DNA of 64,000 nucleotides. Source: Peredibacter starrii (GTDB lineage Bacteria > Bdellovibrionota > Bacteriovoracia > Bacteriovoracales > Bacteriovoracaceae). Positions 45,912 to 53,551 of the stretch are shown here, piece after piece. The stretch lies in NCBI RefSeq assembly GCF_034259205.1, contig NZ_CP139487.1, positions 1,054,001 through 1,118,000 of the forward strand, written 5' to 3'. Each line of letters opens with the position of its first letter. Position 1 is the stretch's first letter. Position numbers and translations under genes: made by a program. A model generated the notes under the pieces. That model was not told the DNA's origin, made no database searches, and saw only the letters and a program-made list of their open reading frames with translations.

Positions 45912-46994
45912 ATGATCAAATTGATTTCAACGTTAGCACTGGCATACGGTGCCTCGTTCTTCTTCATTTCAAAAACAATCGGAGTTAATGGTTTCTTCGG
46001 TGATTTAATCGCCGCTCATCCATTCATCATCCTGAGTATTTATGCCTTAGTGGTTGCTCACGTAACAATCACCGCCATGAGTTTATCGTTTCACCGCTAT
46101 CACACTCACAAAGGCGTGATCATTAATAAGTGGGTCGATATGCCCATGCAGGTTTGGTTATGGATGGTGACGTCACTCTCTAAAGTTGATTGGGTATCAG
46201 TTCATATCTGGCACCACGCTCATTCAGATCAGGAAAAAGATCCGCATAGCCCGCTTCAAAAAGGTCTGGTTCACGCTCTATTCTTAGGAGTGTTTGATTA
46301 CACTCGTGCTAAGTCCTGGCCGGAAGTTATGAAGATCAAGAAAACGATTCCAACGAATAAACTGGAAAAGTTCATGTTCAATAATTCATTCACAGGTCCC
46401 ATCATTCTGACAGGACTTATGATGGTTATGTTCGGGCCACTTTGGGGTGGACTAGTATCAATCCTTAACTTCTTAGTTTCTCCGATCTTCGCGATTGGTG
46501 GAGTAAACGCTCTTGCTCACTGGTGGGGATACAGAAACCATGTAACAACGGATAACAGCCGTAACCTTGGTTTCCTTTTACCGCTTAACTTCATCATTTG
46601 TGGTGAGCTTGATCACAATAATCACCACGCTCACATGCGTTCGTGTTCATTCCGCCACCGTTGGTTTGAATTCGACATTGGTTTCTTCTATTTGAAGATG
46701 CTGAATAAGTTTAAACTGGCCGAACTTAAAAACGTTTATTCTCCGGCAACTCTTAAAGAAGAGTTCAGCCAGAAGTTTGCTGAATTGATTGAAAAAGATC
46801 ACCGCTTCAAAAAACGTTGTGAAGAACTAGCGGCGGAATTGAATCTTAACTATCAGGATTTAAAACTTAAAATCGAGGCCTACTGGCGCGGTGAAAAAGT
46901 AAAACTTGAAAAGTCAGTACGTGTGTTTATGCGTGAAGTTCGTCGTACTTATATGGCCAACCAACGTCTTAAACTGAGCTACGCTCACGCTTAA
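45912..46994 (+). CDS. Membrane fatty-acid (acyl-CoA-type) desaturase
   Basis: An integral membrane di-iron desaturase of 360 aa. The three His boxes are HRYHTH, HIWHHAHSD and HNNHHAH, with NALAHWWGYRNH supplying the extra His. Four hydrophobic helices surround them. Family members insert a double bond (commonly delta-9) using O2 and two electrons from ferredoxin, cytochrome b5 or a flavoprotein. A C-terminal extension of about 90 mostly helical, basic residues follows the catalytic core. It is the last gene of the NuoB/CD/I-like operon. Confidence 0.92.
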   Translation: MIKLISTLALAYGASFFFISKTIGVNGFFGDLIAAHPFIILSIYALVVAHVTITAMSLSFHRYHTHKGVIINKWVDMPMQVWLWMVTSLSKVDWVSVHIWHHAHSDQEKDPHSPLQKGLVHALFLGVFDYTRAKSWPEVMKIKKTIPTNKLEKFMFNNSFTGPIILTGLMMVMFGPLWGGLVSILNFLVSPIFAIGGVNALAHWWGYRNHVTTDNSRNLGFLLPLNFIICGELDHNNHHAHMRSCSFRHRWFEFDIGFFYLKMLNKFKLAELKNVYSPATLKEEFSQKFAELIEKDHRFKKRCEELAAELNLNYQDLKLKIEAYWRGEKVKLEKSVRVFMREVRRTYMANQRLKLSYAHA

Positions 46995-47668
46995 AAAATC
47001 GTTTTCTTCTCTCTCGTCCAGTCGACCTGTTGTAATTCACGCAGGAAATCTGGACGAGAAATATAAATCCCTCCAAATTGTTCCACTACCGGCGTCACCA
47101 TTTGAGTGTCGATCCAGTTTATTCCTTTGGATTCAAGATGCGAAATAAGCGTGTAAAAACCTTGTTTAGCGGCGTTGTCCTCAATCGTGAACATAGACTC
47201 GCCTGAAATAAAATCTCCCATCACAACGCCGTATAAACCGCCCACAATGCGAGTTCCATCCCACACCTCAACTGAGTAGGCGAGGTCTTGTTGAAATAGC
47301 TTTTCATAAGCACGCGTGATTCCCGGAGTGATCCAGGTGCCGGGCTGATCTTTTCTGACCATCTTGGCACAGTTATGAATCACCTGCGTGAATGCCTGAT
47401 TAAAGGTCACGGTATAAGGAGTTTTCTTCAGAAATTTCACAAACGAGCGCGAGACGTGTAGGCGATCAAAAAACAGCACGCCTCTGGGATTAGGTGAAAA
47501 CCAGGTATTAGGAAGTTCTCGATTCAAAGGCCAGGTAGATAGTGGCCAAGGGAAAATTCCTCGGCGATAGGCCTCAATCAGCGTATCAACTTCAAGATCT
47601 CCTCCGACAGCAACAAGCCCATCTTCATTGGCCGTGTCTACCGGAGGGAAGACGATCTTTCTTTTCAT
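46991..47668 (-). CDS. aat: Leucyl/phenylalanyl-tRNA-protein transferase
   Basis: Aat adds Leu or Phe to proteins with N-terminal Arg/Lys, marking them for ClpS/ClpAP. Signature: WFSPNPRGVLFFDRLHVSR, GTWITPGI, VGGLYGVVMGDFISGESMF and WIDTQMVTPVVEQFGG. The length of 225 aa is typical. The ATG overlaps the stop of the preceding ureohydrolase gene by 4 nt (ATGA). Confidence 0.95.
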   Translation of the reverse strand: MKRKIVFPPVDTANEDGLVAVGGDLEVDTLIEAYRRGIFPWPLSTWPLNRELPNTWFSPNPRGVLFFDRLHVSRSFVKFLKKTPYTVTFNQAFTQVIHNCAKMVRKDQPGTWITPGITRAYEKLFQQDLAYSVEVWDGTRIVGGLYGVVMGDFISGESMFTIEDNAAKQGFYTLISHLESKGINWIDTQMVTPVVEQFGGIYISRPDFLRELQQVDWTREKKTIF

Positions 47669-48738
47669 TTGGCGAGTACTTCCAGAAGAACGCGGGCCAT
47701 GTCTCCGGCCACTGTGAGCGAACTTTGCTGGTCACGAGGTTCAACTCCCGCGGGCCACACAAATGGTGCCACTTCCATCAAGTCAGCTCCGGTGATTTTA
47801 AAATCATCTGAAAGAAGACGAAGAAGAGCAGCGCAATCAGTCGGTGAAAGACCTTCTTTCTCCGGAGTACCAGTTGCAGCAGCAAACTTTTCATCCAGAG
47901 CATCGATATCAAAACTCACGTAGACTTCTTCCACACCGAGTTTTTTATATTGATCACGAATCTTCTTATAAGTTTTTTCAACTCCCCATTTAATCACTTC
48001 ATGGGCCCAAAGCTGTTCAACTCCAGTGTGCTCTTTCCAATACTTCTTGGTTTTACCACTTGAGCGAATTCCCACTTGAACCACGTGATCAGGAGTCGCA
48101 AGGTGTTCCAGAATCTGATACGTCCAGGTCCCGAAACAAATATCAATGCCTAATCGGCGATCTAAAAGATCAGTGTGAGCATCAAAGTGGAGCAACGCCG
48201 CTTTCTTTAAGTTCTTACGGCTCTCGAGCCACGCTTTCACCAGAGGGTAACTGGTTGAGTGATCTCCCCCAAAACCTAGAATGCGCGCAGAAGGATGGGC
48301 CTTATATAAATCATGAAGAGCACGTTCCGCGATACTCAGAGGAGAAACCGGAAGTTTATTCGCCTTACCGTAAAGTGCTTTACGACAAAGTTTAAGCGTC
48401 TCATCGTTCAAATATTTATCGTGAAGCAGGTGAGGGATCACTCGCACGTCACCGAGGTCCAAAAAATTTTTATGCTGAGAGAGAATTTCCTGACGAAGAA
48501 CCAATGGTCCCCAGTTTGCACCTCTTTGAATTCCGCCGCCATTATCAGAAGGAATACCAATCACCCACGGACGATCCGGGGTCATCTTTTGAAAAGTTTT
48601 ACTCCACTTTGCTTTTGCCTTCTCTACGTCTTTTGTTCCGTAATAGGCCTGCATCAGTTTTTCTTTTTTCTCTTTCCCGGTGTTCACTGTGAAGACACCG
48701 TTACCCGGTAGAGTTAAAAGTTGTTCAATCTCTTTCAA
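47665..48738 (-). CDS. Ureohydrolase (arginase/agmatinase/formimidoylglutamase family)
   Basis: A binuclear manganese enzyme of about 357 aa. Metal sites are FGGDHST, FDAHTDLLD and SFDIDALDE, with ATGTPEKEGL after it. The exact substrate is unclear: it differs from the SpeB homologue at 53.5 kb by a longer N-terminus and by DE for the usual DP after the third site. TTG at 48738 is the likely start: AAAGGAG lies 7 bp upstream and TTGA overlaps the stop of the dehydrogenase gene; a GTG at 48759 is the alternative. Confidence 0.85.
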   Translation of the reverse strand: MKEIEQLLTLPGNGVFTVNTGKEKKEKLMQAYYGTKDVEKAKAKWSKTFQKMTPDRPWVIGIPSDNGGGIQRGANWGPLVLRQEILSQHKNFLDLGDVRVIPHLLHDKYLNDETLKLCRKALYGKANKLPVSPLSIAERALHDLYKAHPSARILGFGGDHSTSYPLVKAWLESRKNLKKAALLHFDAHTDLLDRRLGIDICFGTWTYQILEHLATPDHVVQVGIRSSGKTKKYWKEHTGVEQLWAHEVIKWGVEKTYKKIRDQYKKLGVEEVYVSFDIDALDEKFAAATGTPEKEGLSPTDCAALLRLLSDDFKITGADLMEVAPFVWPAGVEPRDQQSSLTVAGDMARVLLEVLAK

Positions 48739-49700
48739 ACTAGCACTCCTTTGATCCACTTATTCTGCAAGAGTTCCTTCTCATATTTTGCAAAGAATTC
48801 ATTTTCATCCAGTTCTTGAAAGTCGCGAAGGACGGACTTCTCGAACTCGAGAATTTTATCATCTAAGTTTTTTTCCACACCGGCGATATGACTGGTCTTC
48901 CACACCTGAGGAAAGCCATGCCAATCTTCACCGAAGGGTTCTTTCTCAAACACATCCAGAAAGGCAAAGGACTTGGGATGAGTGAGAAGATATTCTTTAA
49001 GGCTTTTCTCTTCCACGAGCTTCCCGCGAGCACCGTTGATAAACAGCACTTCATCTGAAAGCGAATCGAAAAACTCTTTATTAAACATGTGACGAGAATA
49101 TTGATTAAGACTTGTGGCCGTAATGATCACTCGGGCCTCTGAAAGATTTCCCTGGCGCCAATCCGGAAGAAGTTTATGCGGGCAATGCTTGATGAATGGA
49201 TCAACCACTGTGACCTTCATGCCTAAAACACTAAGTGTGTCCGCGATGACTTTTCCAATGTGACCATATCCGAAGACCCAAGCCGGAGTATCTTTTAAAA
49301 GGGTGCGGTCCCACTTTCGGTCTTTGTTCCATGAAAGATGTTGAGGCAGTTCCTGCAGCCCTTCAAATACTGCTCCAATGGAGTACTCGGCCACTGCCTG
49401 AGCGCGGATGGTATGGCCCACCACCAGCGGGATGTTTTTCCAGAGCGCATGCTCCCCAGTAAAATGATCATAGCCCGAATTAGGATGAATAATCAGAACC
49501 GTCTGTTTTAAGAGGTCCTCTGGAATGTCTGCTAGTTGGGTATGAGTATTAGTCACCAGAATGGTTTTAAGGTCCTTAAATGAGGCAAGTGTCTCATAAT
49601 TCAGGAGCGGGAACTCCTCAACCATGGCCTTTTCATCAGAAATGAATTCCTGTCTCTGATAGGGCGATATATGAGTTCTAATGACTTGGAACCTTTTCAT
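48735..49700 (-). CDS. D-isomer-specific 2-hydroxyacid dehydrogenase family protein
   Basis: A 321-residue NAD-dependent oxidoreductase. The Rossmann motif is VFGYGHIGKVIADTL with acidic VVDPF. Catalytic residues are the Arg in INGARG, the Glu in DVFEKEPFG and the His in TSHIAG. The substrate is unknown; family members act on phosphoglycerate, glyoxylate, lactate or similar. It is first of a three-gene leftward unit with the ureohydrolase and aat, overlapping the next gene by 4 nt. Confidence 0.87.
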   Translation of the reverse strand: MKRFQVIRTHISPYQRQEFISDEKAMVEEFPLLNYETLASFKDLKTILVTNTHTQLADIPEDLLKQTVLIIHPNSGYDHFTGEHALWKNIPLVVGHTIRAQAVAEYSIGAVFEGLQELPQHLSWNKDRKWDRTLLKDTPAWVFGYGHIGKVIADTLSVLGMKVTVVDPFIKHCPHKLLPDWRQGNLSEARVIITATSLNQYSRHMFNKEFFDSLSDEVLFINGARGKLVEEKSLKEYLLTHPKSFAFLDVFEKEPFGEDWHGFPQVWKTSHIAGVEKNLDDKILEFEKSVLRDFQELDENEFFAKYEKELLQNKWIKGVLV

Positions 49701-49748
49701 CTCTTCAAACTAGCTTAAATCAGGTCAAAAGTGTATAAGGGAAGCACT

Positions 49749-50534
49749 ATGATCACTATTAAATCGGCACGCGAAATTGAAGTTATGAGAGAAGCAGGAA
49801 AGATGGCGGCGAAAACGCTTCATTTCCTAGGTAAGAATCTCAAAATTGGTATGAGTACTGAAGACATTAACAAAATGTGTCATGAGTACACCATTAATCG
49901 CGGCGGCATTCCTGCGACCCTGGGCTACCACGGTTTTCCTAAGTCACTTTGTACTTCTCGTAATGAAGTGATCTGTCACGGGATTCCATCTGAAAAAGAA
50001 TTTTTGAAGAACGGCGATATTATCAATCTAGATGTGACTACCATCTGGAAGGGCTTTCACGGCGATACGAACTACACTTTCTTAGTGGGTGACGTAAAAC
50101 CAGAAGTGAAGAAACTTGTAGAGATCACTCAGCAGTGTATGATGGCCGGTATTTCGGTTTGTAAACCGGGTGCTCGCATTGGTGACATTGGCGCTGTGAT
50201 TGAAGAGATGGCCCACGATAATGGTTACTCAGTTGTTCACGAGTATTGTGGTCACGGGATTGGAAGAAAATTCCATGAAGAGCCGCAGATCGTTCACGTT
50301 GGGAAGAAAGGCACTGGCGTTGAAATGCGTCCGGGCATGACTTTCACGGTTGAACCGATGATCAACCTTGGTAAGCGCCACTGCAAACTTCTTGATGATG
50401 AGTGGACCGTTGTAACAAAAGATAAATCCTGGTCTGCTCAGTTTGAACACACCATTCTTATTACTGAGTCTGGCCACGAGATCCTGACACAATTCTCTCC
50501 GGAAGAGTGGACAGAAGCCGATGATAAAATTTAA
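49749..50534 (+). CDS. map: Methionine aminopeptidase, type I
   Basis: Removes N-terminal Met from nascent proteins. The five metal ligands appear as LDVTTIWKGFHGDTN (two Asp), HEYCGHGIGRKFHEEP (His), TFTVEPMI (Glu) and AQFEHTILIT (Glu). The ATG at 49749 is chosen over a GTG at 49731 because AAGGGA lies 6 bp before it. About 261 aa, standard type I without the N-terminal zinc finger. It overlaps the next gene by 14 nt. Confidence 0.95.
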   Translation: MITIKSAREIEVMREAGKMAAKTLHFLGKNLKIGMSTEDINKMCHEYTINRGGIPATLGYHGFPKSLCTSRNEVICHGIPSEKEFLKNGDIINLDVTTIWKGFHGDTNYTFLVGDVKPEVKKLVEITQQCMMAGISVCKPGARIGDIGAVIEEMAHDNGYSVVHEYCGHGIGRKFHEEPQIVHVGKKGTGVEMRPGMTFTVEPMINLGKRHCKLLDDEWTVVTKDKSWSAQFEHTILITESGHEILTQFSPEEWTEADDKI

Positions 50535-51333
50535 AGATCTCATTTCGGAAAATTCATCTAATAAAGTGATGGATGACGCCTCAGTGTCTTTGACTCTCGA
50601 GGCGCATACACTTTTTCTTCGCTTCGATACTAAAGATACAATTCTAAGAGCTAATTATTCAGGACCTGCGTCTCCATGGCTCGCGGCCCTCTGTAAAATC
50701 CTTATTGATAAGACTTTGACTGAGGCCCTGCATTTTAACTGGAGCACTTTTGAGTCTGCTTTCAAAGAAGATCAAACCTTCTGGGACTTCCGTCAGGAAA
50801 CGCAGGATGATTTTTTCTGTAAACCCCTCGAACTTTTGAAAGCGACCCTCGATCACTTTCGTGGCAAAGATTATCTCTATCAGGAAACGAGTCCTTTAAT
50901 CTGTCGCTGTTTTGGTATTCGTGAAGCAGATGTGCTTGAGCATCTTCAGAAAAATGAAACTCCGACATTAGAAAGCCTTTCGGGTGAAACCAAAGCAGGC
51001 ATGGGCTGTCGCTCATGTGTGCCTCAGCTTAATCGTTGGGTGGTTCTGCACGAGAGTAAAAAACATTCTCACCACTTTAAAGAGCGTCCAGTGGCAGAGT
51101 GGCTTCTTGATATCGATTACATGCTTTCGTGTTTTCCGGAATCACAAGACTGGAAAATGGAAGTAAAGAGCATGAAGGGCAAACAGGTCCAGATCTCTTT
51201 TGATAAAGAGGTCACTCAGCGCGAGGAAGAGGCAATTGCTAAGAAGCTTCAGGACTTCTTAGGTGCTTCAGTTGATGGTGACTTAGGTTTCTTCTTAAGA
51301 CGTGCACGACACTTTTCAAAAGCGCGCGGATAG
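50521..51333 (+). CDS. NifU-like protein: Cys-less IscU-like domain plus BFD-type 2Fe-2S domain
   Basis: A 270-residue protein. Residues 20-75 resemble the IscU/NifU N-domain (DTILRANYSGPASPWLAALCKILIDKTLTEA stands for the family's G-[FCG]-x-GCG...GKTL-x-EA), but the scaffold Cys positions are not kept; C58 is the only one nearby. Residues 126-175 are a BFD-type 2Fe-2S motif: C128-x-C130-x32-C163-x2-C166. Residues 190-262 form an alpha/beta tail without the CxxC of Nfu domains. The order matches NifU (IscU-BFD-Nfu) with two sites lost. It overlaps map by 14 nt. Confidence 0.68.
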   Translation: MIKFKDLISENSSNKVMDDASVSLTLEAHTLFLRFDTKDTILRANYSGPASPWLAALCKILIDKTLTEALHFNWSTFESAFKEDQTFWDFRQETQDDFFCKPLELLKATLDHFRGKDYLYQETSPLICRCFGIREADVLEHLQKNETPTLESLSGETKAGMGCRSCVPQLNRWVVLHESKKHSHHFKERPVAEWLLDIDYMLSCFPESQDWKMEVKSMKGKQVQISFDKEVTQREEEAIAKKLQDFLGASVDGDLGFFLRRARHFSKARG

Positions 51334-51878
51334 TTCTTTAGTTCCTCAAAAATCTTTTCATCTTTCCCTTTAAAGATCGTTTTCATATCTACATCTTCTT
51401 GAAGGTACTTGATCTCGATAAAGAAATTGTCCAAAGAAGGGATCTCTTCTTTCAAGCAAGTTGGAGTAGGCGAGAGCGCCTGAATTTGCGAAATGAAAGT
51501 TAAAAGAATTTCACGAGTGGCATCGACGTAATCATCCACCATTCCCAGGGCCATATCTCTTTGCATGCCACCGACTTTGCCAGAAACCACAAAAAGCTCA
51601 CGCCCTTTCAGGATGGATTGCTCCAGAAGTTTCCACGACTCCGAAAACTTCTTTCCACCGCAGATCTTCTGGTATTCTGCCGGATTAAGTTCCACATTTG
51701 GAATCTGGACCATTTCAGCAATCATGCGCTGATTAAGGTCATAGATAGGACCAGTATCCTTCGCCAAATGCAGACGACGTTCCTCTTCACCCAGGCATTT
51801 TAGGATTTGAGTGTCCCGGGCGGAGGCCCAAAGATTAAGGGACATGATCATGCTGCAAATAATGACGATACATTTCAT
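51249..51878 (-). CDS. Hypothetical exported protein, 209 aa
   Basis: A signal peptide (about 1-18, ending LWASA) precedes a mostly helical, charged protein with four Cys in pairs that could form disulfides, and a Lys/Pro-rich tail (KKKPKSPSTEAPKKS). Not recognised. Its 3' 85 nt overlap the end of the convergent NifU-like gene. That is long, but both frames have good coding character. Confidence 0.65.
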   Translation of the reverse strand: MKCIVIICSMIMSLNLWASARDTQILKCLGEEERRLHLAKDTGPIYDLNQRMIAEMVQIPNVELNPAEYQKICGGKKFSESWKLLEQSILKGRELFVVSGKVGGMQRDMALGMVDDYVDATREILLTFISQIQALSPTPTCLKEEIPSLDNFFIEIKYLQEDVDMKTIFKGKDEKIFEELKNYPRAFEKCRARLKKKPKSPSTEAPKKS

Positions 51879-51934
51879 AGGCTTATTCTACCCCTAAATT
51901 CAGAAAAGATAAGACAGAAAATACTCTTCCGATT

Positions 51935-52723
51935 ATGATGGAGAGCATGAAAGAAATGACCTTTATGGAGCATTTAGAAGAGCTTCGAACGCGGATTATC
52001 CGTGTCCTCATCATTTTGGTGGTTTCTTTTGGTATCTGTTACTACTTCTCAACTGACATCCAAGAGTTCCTTCTAGCACCTCTTCGCGCAGCGATCGGGA
52101 CGCAGGGGAAGGTCGTGTTCACAGGACTTCTTGATAAGGTCCTGGCCGAACTTCAAATTGCTTTCTGGTCATGTGTTGCTTTGGCGAGTCCGTTTTGGTT
52201 CCGCGAGGCCTGGCTCTTTATTAAACCTGGTCTTTATGAAAGCGAGGTCCGTGCGATCCGTCCTTTCATTTTTGTGGGCTTCCTCCTTTTCATCGCCGGT
52301 GTGGCCTTTGGTTACTATGTGATCTTCCCGTTCACATTTAAGACGCTTATTTCTTCTGGTGTTCAGAACGTTGAGGCGATGCTGAACCTTCAAGACTACT
52401 TACTTCTTTCTTCAAAAGTTCTGGTGTTCCTGGGGATTCTCTTCCAGATGCCCAACGTGATTATTATTCTAGGTTTTATGGGTCTTGTGACGAAGTACTC
52501 GCTTCGTAACATGCGTCGCTACCTTGCAGTTGCTTTTGCAGTTGCGGCAGCGGTGATTACGCCGACACCAGATATTCTTTCGATGATGTGTGTGTGGATT
52601 CCGATGATGATTCTTTATGAAATCGGAATTATCGCAGTGGCATGGATTGTTCACCCATATCTGCACCGTAAGTACATGTCTGATGAAACGACGTCAGAAT
52701 CAGAACCAGAAGAAGAAGCTTAG
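51935..52723 (+). CDS. tatC: Twin-arginine translocase subunit TatC
   Basis: A six-helix membrane receptor for Tat signal peptides, 262 aa. The conserved N-terminus is MTFMEHLEELRTRII with the key Glu, followed by LLAPL and the LASPFWFREAWLFIKPGLYESE periplasmic/cytoplasmic loops. Several in-frame ATGs (51935, 51938, 51947, 51956) make the start uncertain by up to 7 codons. The acidic C-terminus is short. No tatA/tatB lies nearby. Confidence 0.95.
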   Translation: MMESMKEMTFMEHLEELRTRIIRVLIILVVSFGICYYFSTDIQEFLLAPLRAAIGTQGKVVFTGLLDKVLAELQIAFWSCVALASPFWFREAWLFIKPGLYESEVRAIRPFIFVGFLLFIAGVAFGYYVIFPFTFKTLISSGVQNVEAMLNLQDYLLLSSKVLVFLGILFQMPNVIIILGFMGLVTKYSLRNMRRYLAVAFAVAAAVITPTPDILSMMCVWIPMMILYEIGIIAVAWIVHPYLHRKYMSDETTSESEPEEEA

Positions 52724-53034
52724 GCCGCTTCTTCCGACGACTCTTCTTGTACTTCTTCCTCTTCGCCACCTAAGCTCGCGATGTGATCAGATGAGAATCT
52801 CCAGTTCTCCATATCTCCACGTACGGTATAGCCGCGAAGGATGGCCTGGAATTCGTGAATCATATACTCAATTTCCTGACCCCCAAACTCTGAGCCGTCC
52901 GTCTTCATAAGGTAACCAGTGAGACAAATTTCGCGTCCATAAACTCCGTACTGGCATTGACCGAGATCCACACCAAAACGATTCAAGACACGACGTACTT
53001 CTTTACTACCTTCGAGACGACTCATCTTTTGCAT
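52720..53034 (-). CDS. Hypothetical protein with acidic C-terminal tail, 104 aa
   Basis: A compact alpha/beta domain (about 1-85; SKEVRRVLNRFG and GVYGREICLTGYLMKTDG recall BON-like or similar small domains, weakly) followed by a tail of Glu and Ser (EEEEVQEESSEE). AAGGA lies 8 bp before the ATG. Its stop overlaps tatC by 4 nt. Function unknown. Confidence 0.6.
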   Translation of the reverse strand: MQKMSRLEGSKEVRRVLNRFGVDLGQCQYGVYGREICLTGYLMKTDGSEFGGQEIEYMIHEFQAILRGYTVRGDMENWRFSSDHIASLGGEEEEVQEESSEEAA

Positions 53035-53319
53035 AAGGGGATTCCTTTTTTGAATTCACTTATACTAAGACCAAACAGGTTTTCAGTGCTTTAACTTTGA
53101 TAATACAAGGGGTTAGGAATTGTGTCTTTGGAGGCAGGAAGCGGTCAGCGCAAGAAAAGTTGGGCACTCAACCTGGCACCTTTTGGACATTGATTTCAAT
53201 TGCGCAAAACTGTTAGACTACTTTTACATAACCAGGTGGGAAAGTGCTGTGAACACTTCCCCTAAAACCTCGTTAGTTCATTCTAAGTATTACAGCGAGC
53301 TGTAATAATAGAATCAACA

Positions 53320-53429
53320 GAGTCAGTATCGTGGGCACGACCGCGCCTAATTATGTCTTCCATAACATATACCTTTTGTTAGAAGGCGCCCTTCATTGGG
53401 CGTCATGGAAGTTTTTTGAGTACTGACTC
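53320..53429. ncRNA. Candidate structured non-coding RNA (branched fold), strand undecided
   Basis: GAGTCAGTA (53320-53328) pairs perfectly with TACTGACTC (53421-53429). Inside are TCGT-GGGC-ACGA (53329-53340), the stem CTTCCAT (53357-53363)/ATGGAAG (53405-53411), and within it TAAC/GTTA and GCGCCC-TTCATT-GGGCGT. The nested pairs make a multi-branched fold of 110 nt. It lacks the SRP, tmRNA, RNase P and GEMM riboswitch hallmarks I looked for. Confidence 0.45.
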
Positions 53430-53502
53430 TCGAGATGCAAAAAAATGGGAAAGTTTCAGACTGCTAAGCCTGAGAATTTAATGAGCTTGAATGTGCGGAG
53501 TT

Positions 53503-53541
53503 AAAAAAATTACTTCCGCCAGCGGCGGCCAGCGGAAGTAA
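53503..53541 (-). terminator. Intrinsic terminator of speE-speB
   Basis: On the - strand ACTTCCGC and GCGGAAGT form an 8-bp stem (G/C-rich loop) followed by AATTTTTTTAAC, 10 bp after the speB stop. Confidence 0.82.
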
Positions 53542-53551
53542 AAGAAAAGAA

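Larger units (their letters stand above)
53035..53551. other. 517-bp non-coding stretch with serial hairpins
   Basis: No convincing protein gene. It contains a hairpin at 53238-53261 (GGGAAAGTG/CACTTCCC), one at 53288-53307 (TATTACAG-CGAG-CTGTAATA), the branched fold at 53320-53429 and a terminator at 53503-53541. Its left end holds the promoter side of the leftward gene starting at 53034. Confidence 0.7.

Noticed and set aside
53320-53429. Identification of the structured region as 4.5S/SRP RNA, 6S RNA, tmRNA, RNase P RNA or a c-di-GMP riboswitch
   Set aside because: The SRP GGAAGGAAGCAGCC loop, tmRNA T-arm, RNase P core boxes and the GEMM core were not found on either strand, and the fold is too short for 6S RNA.
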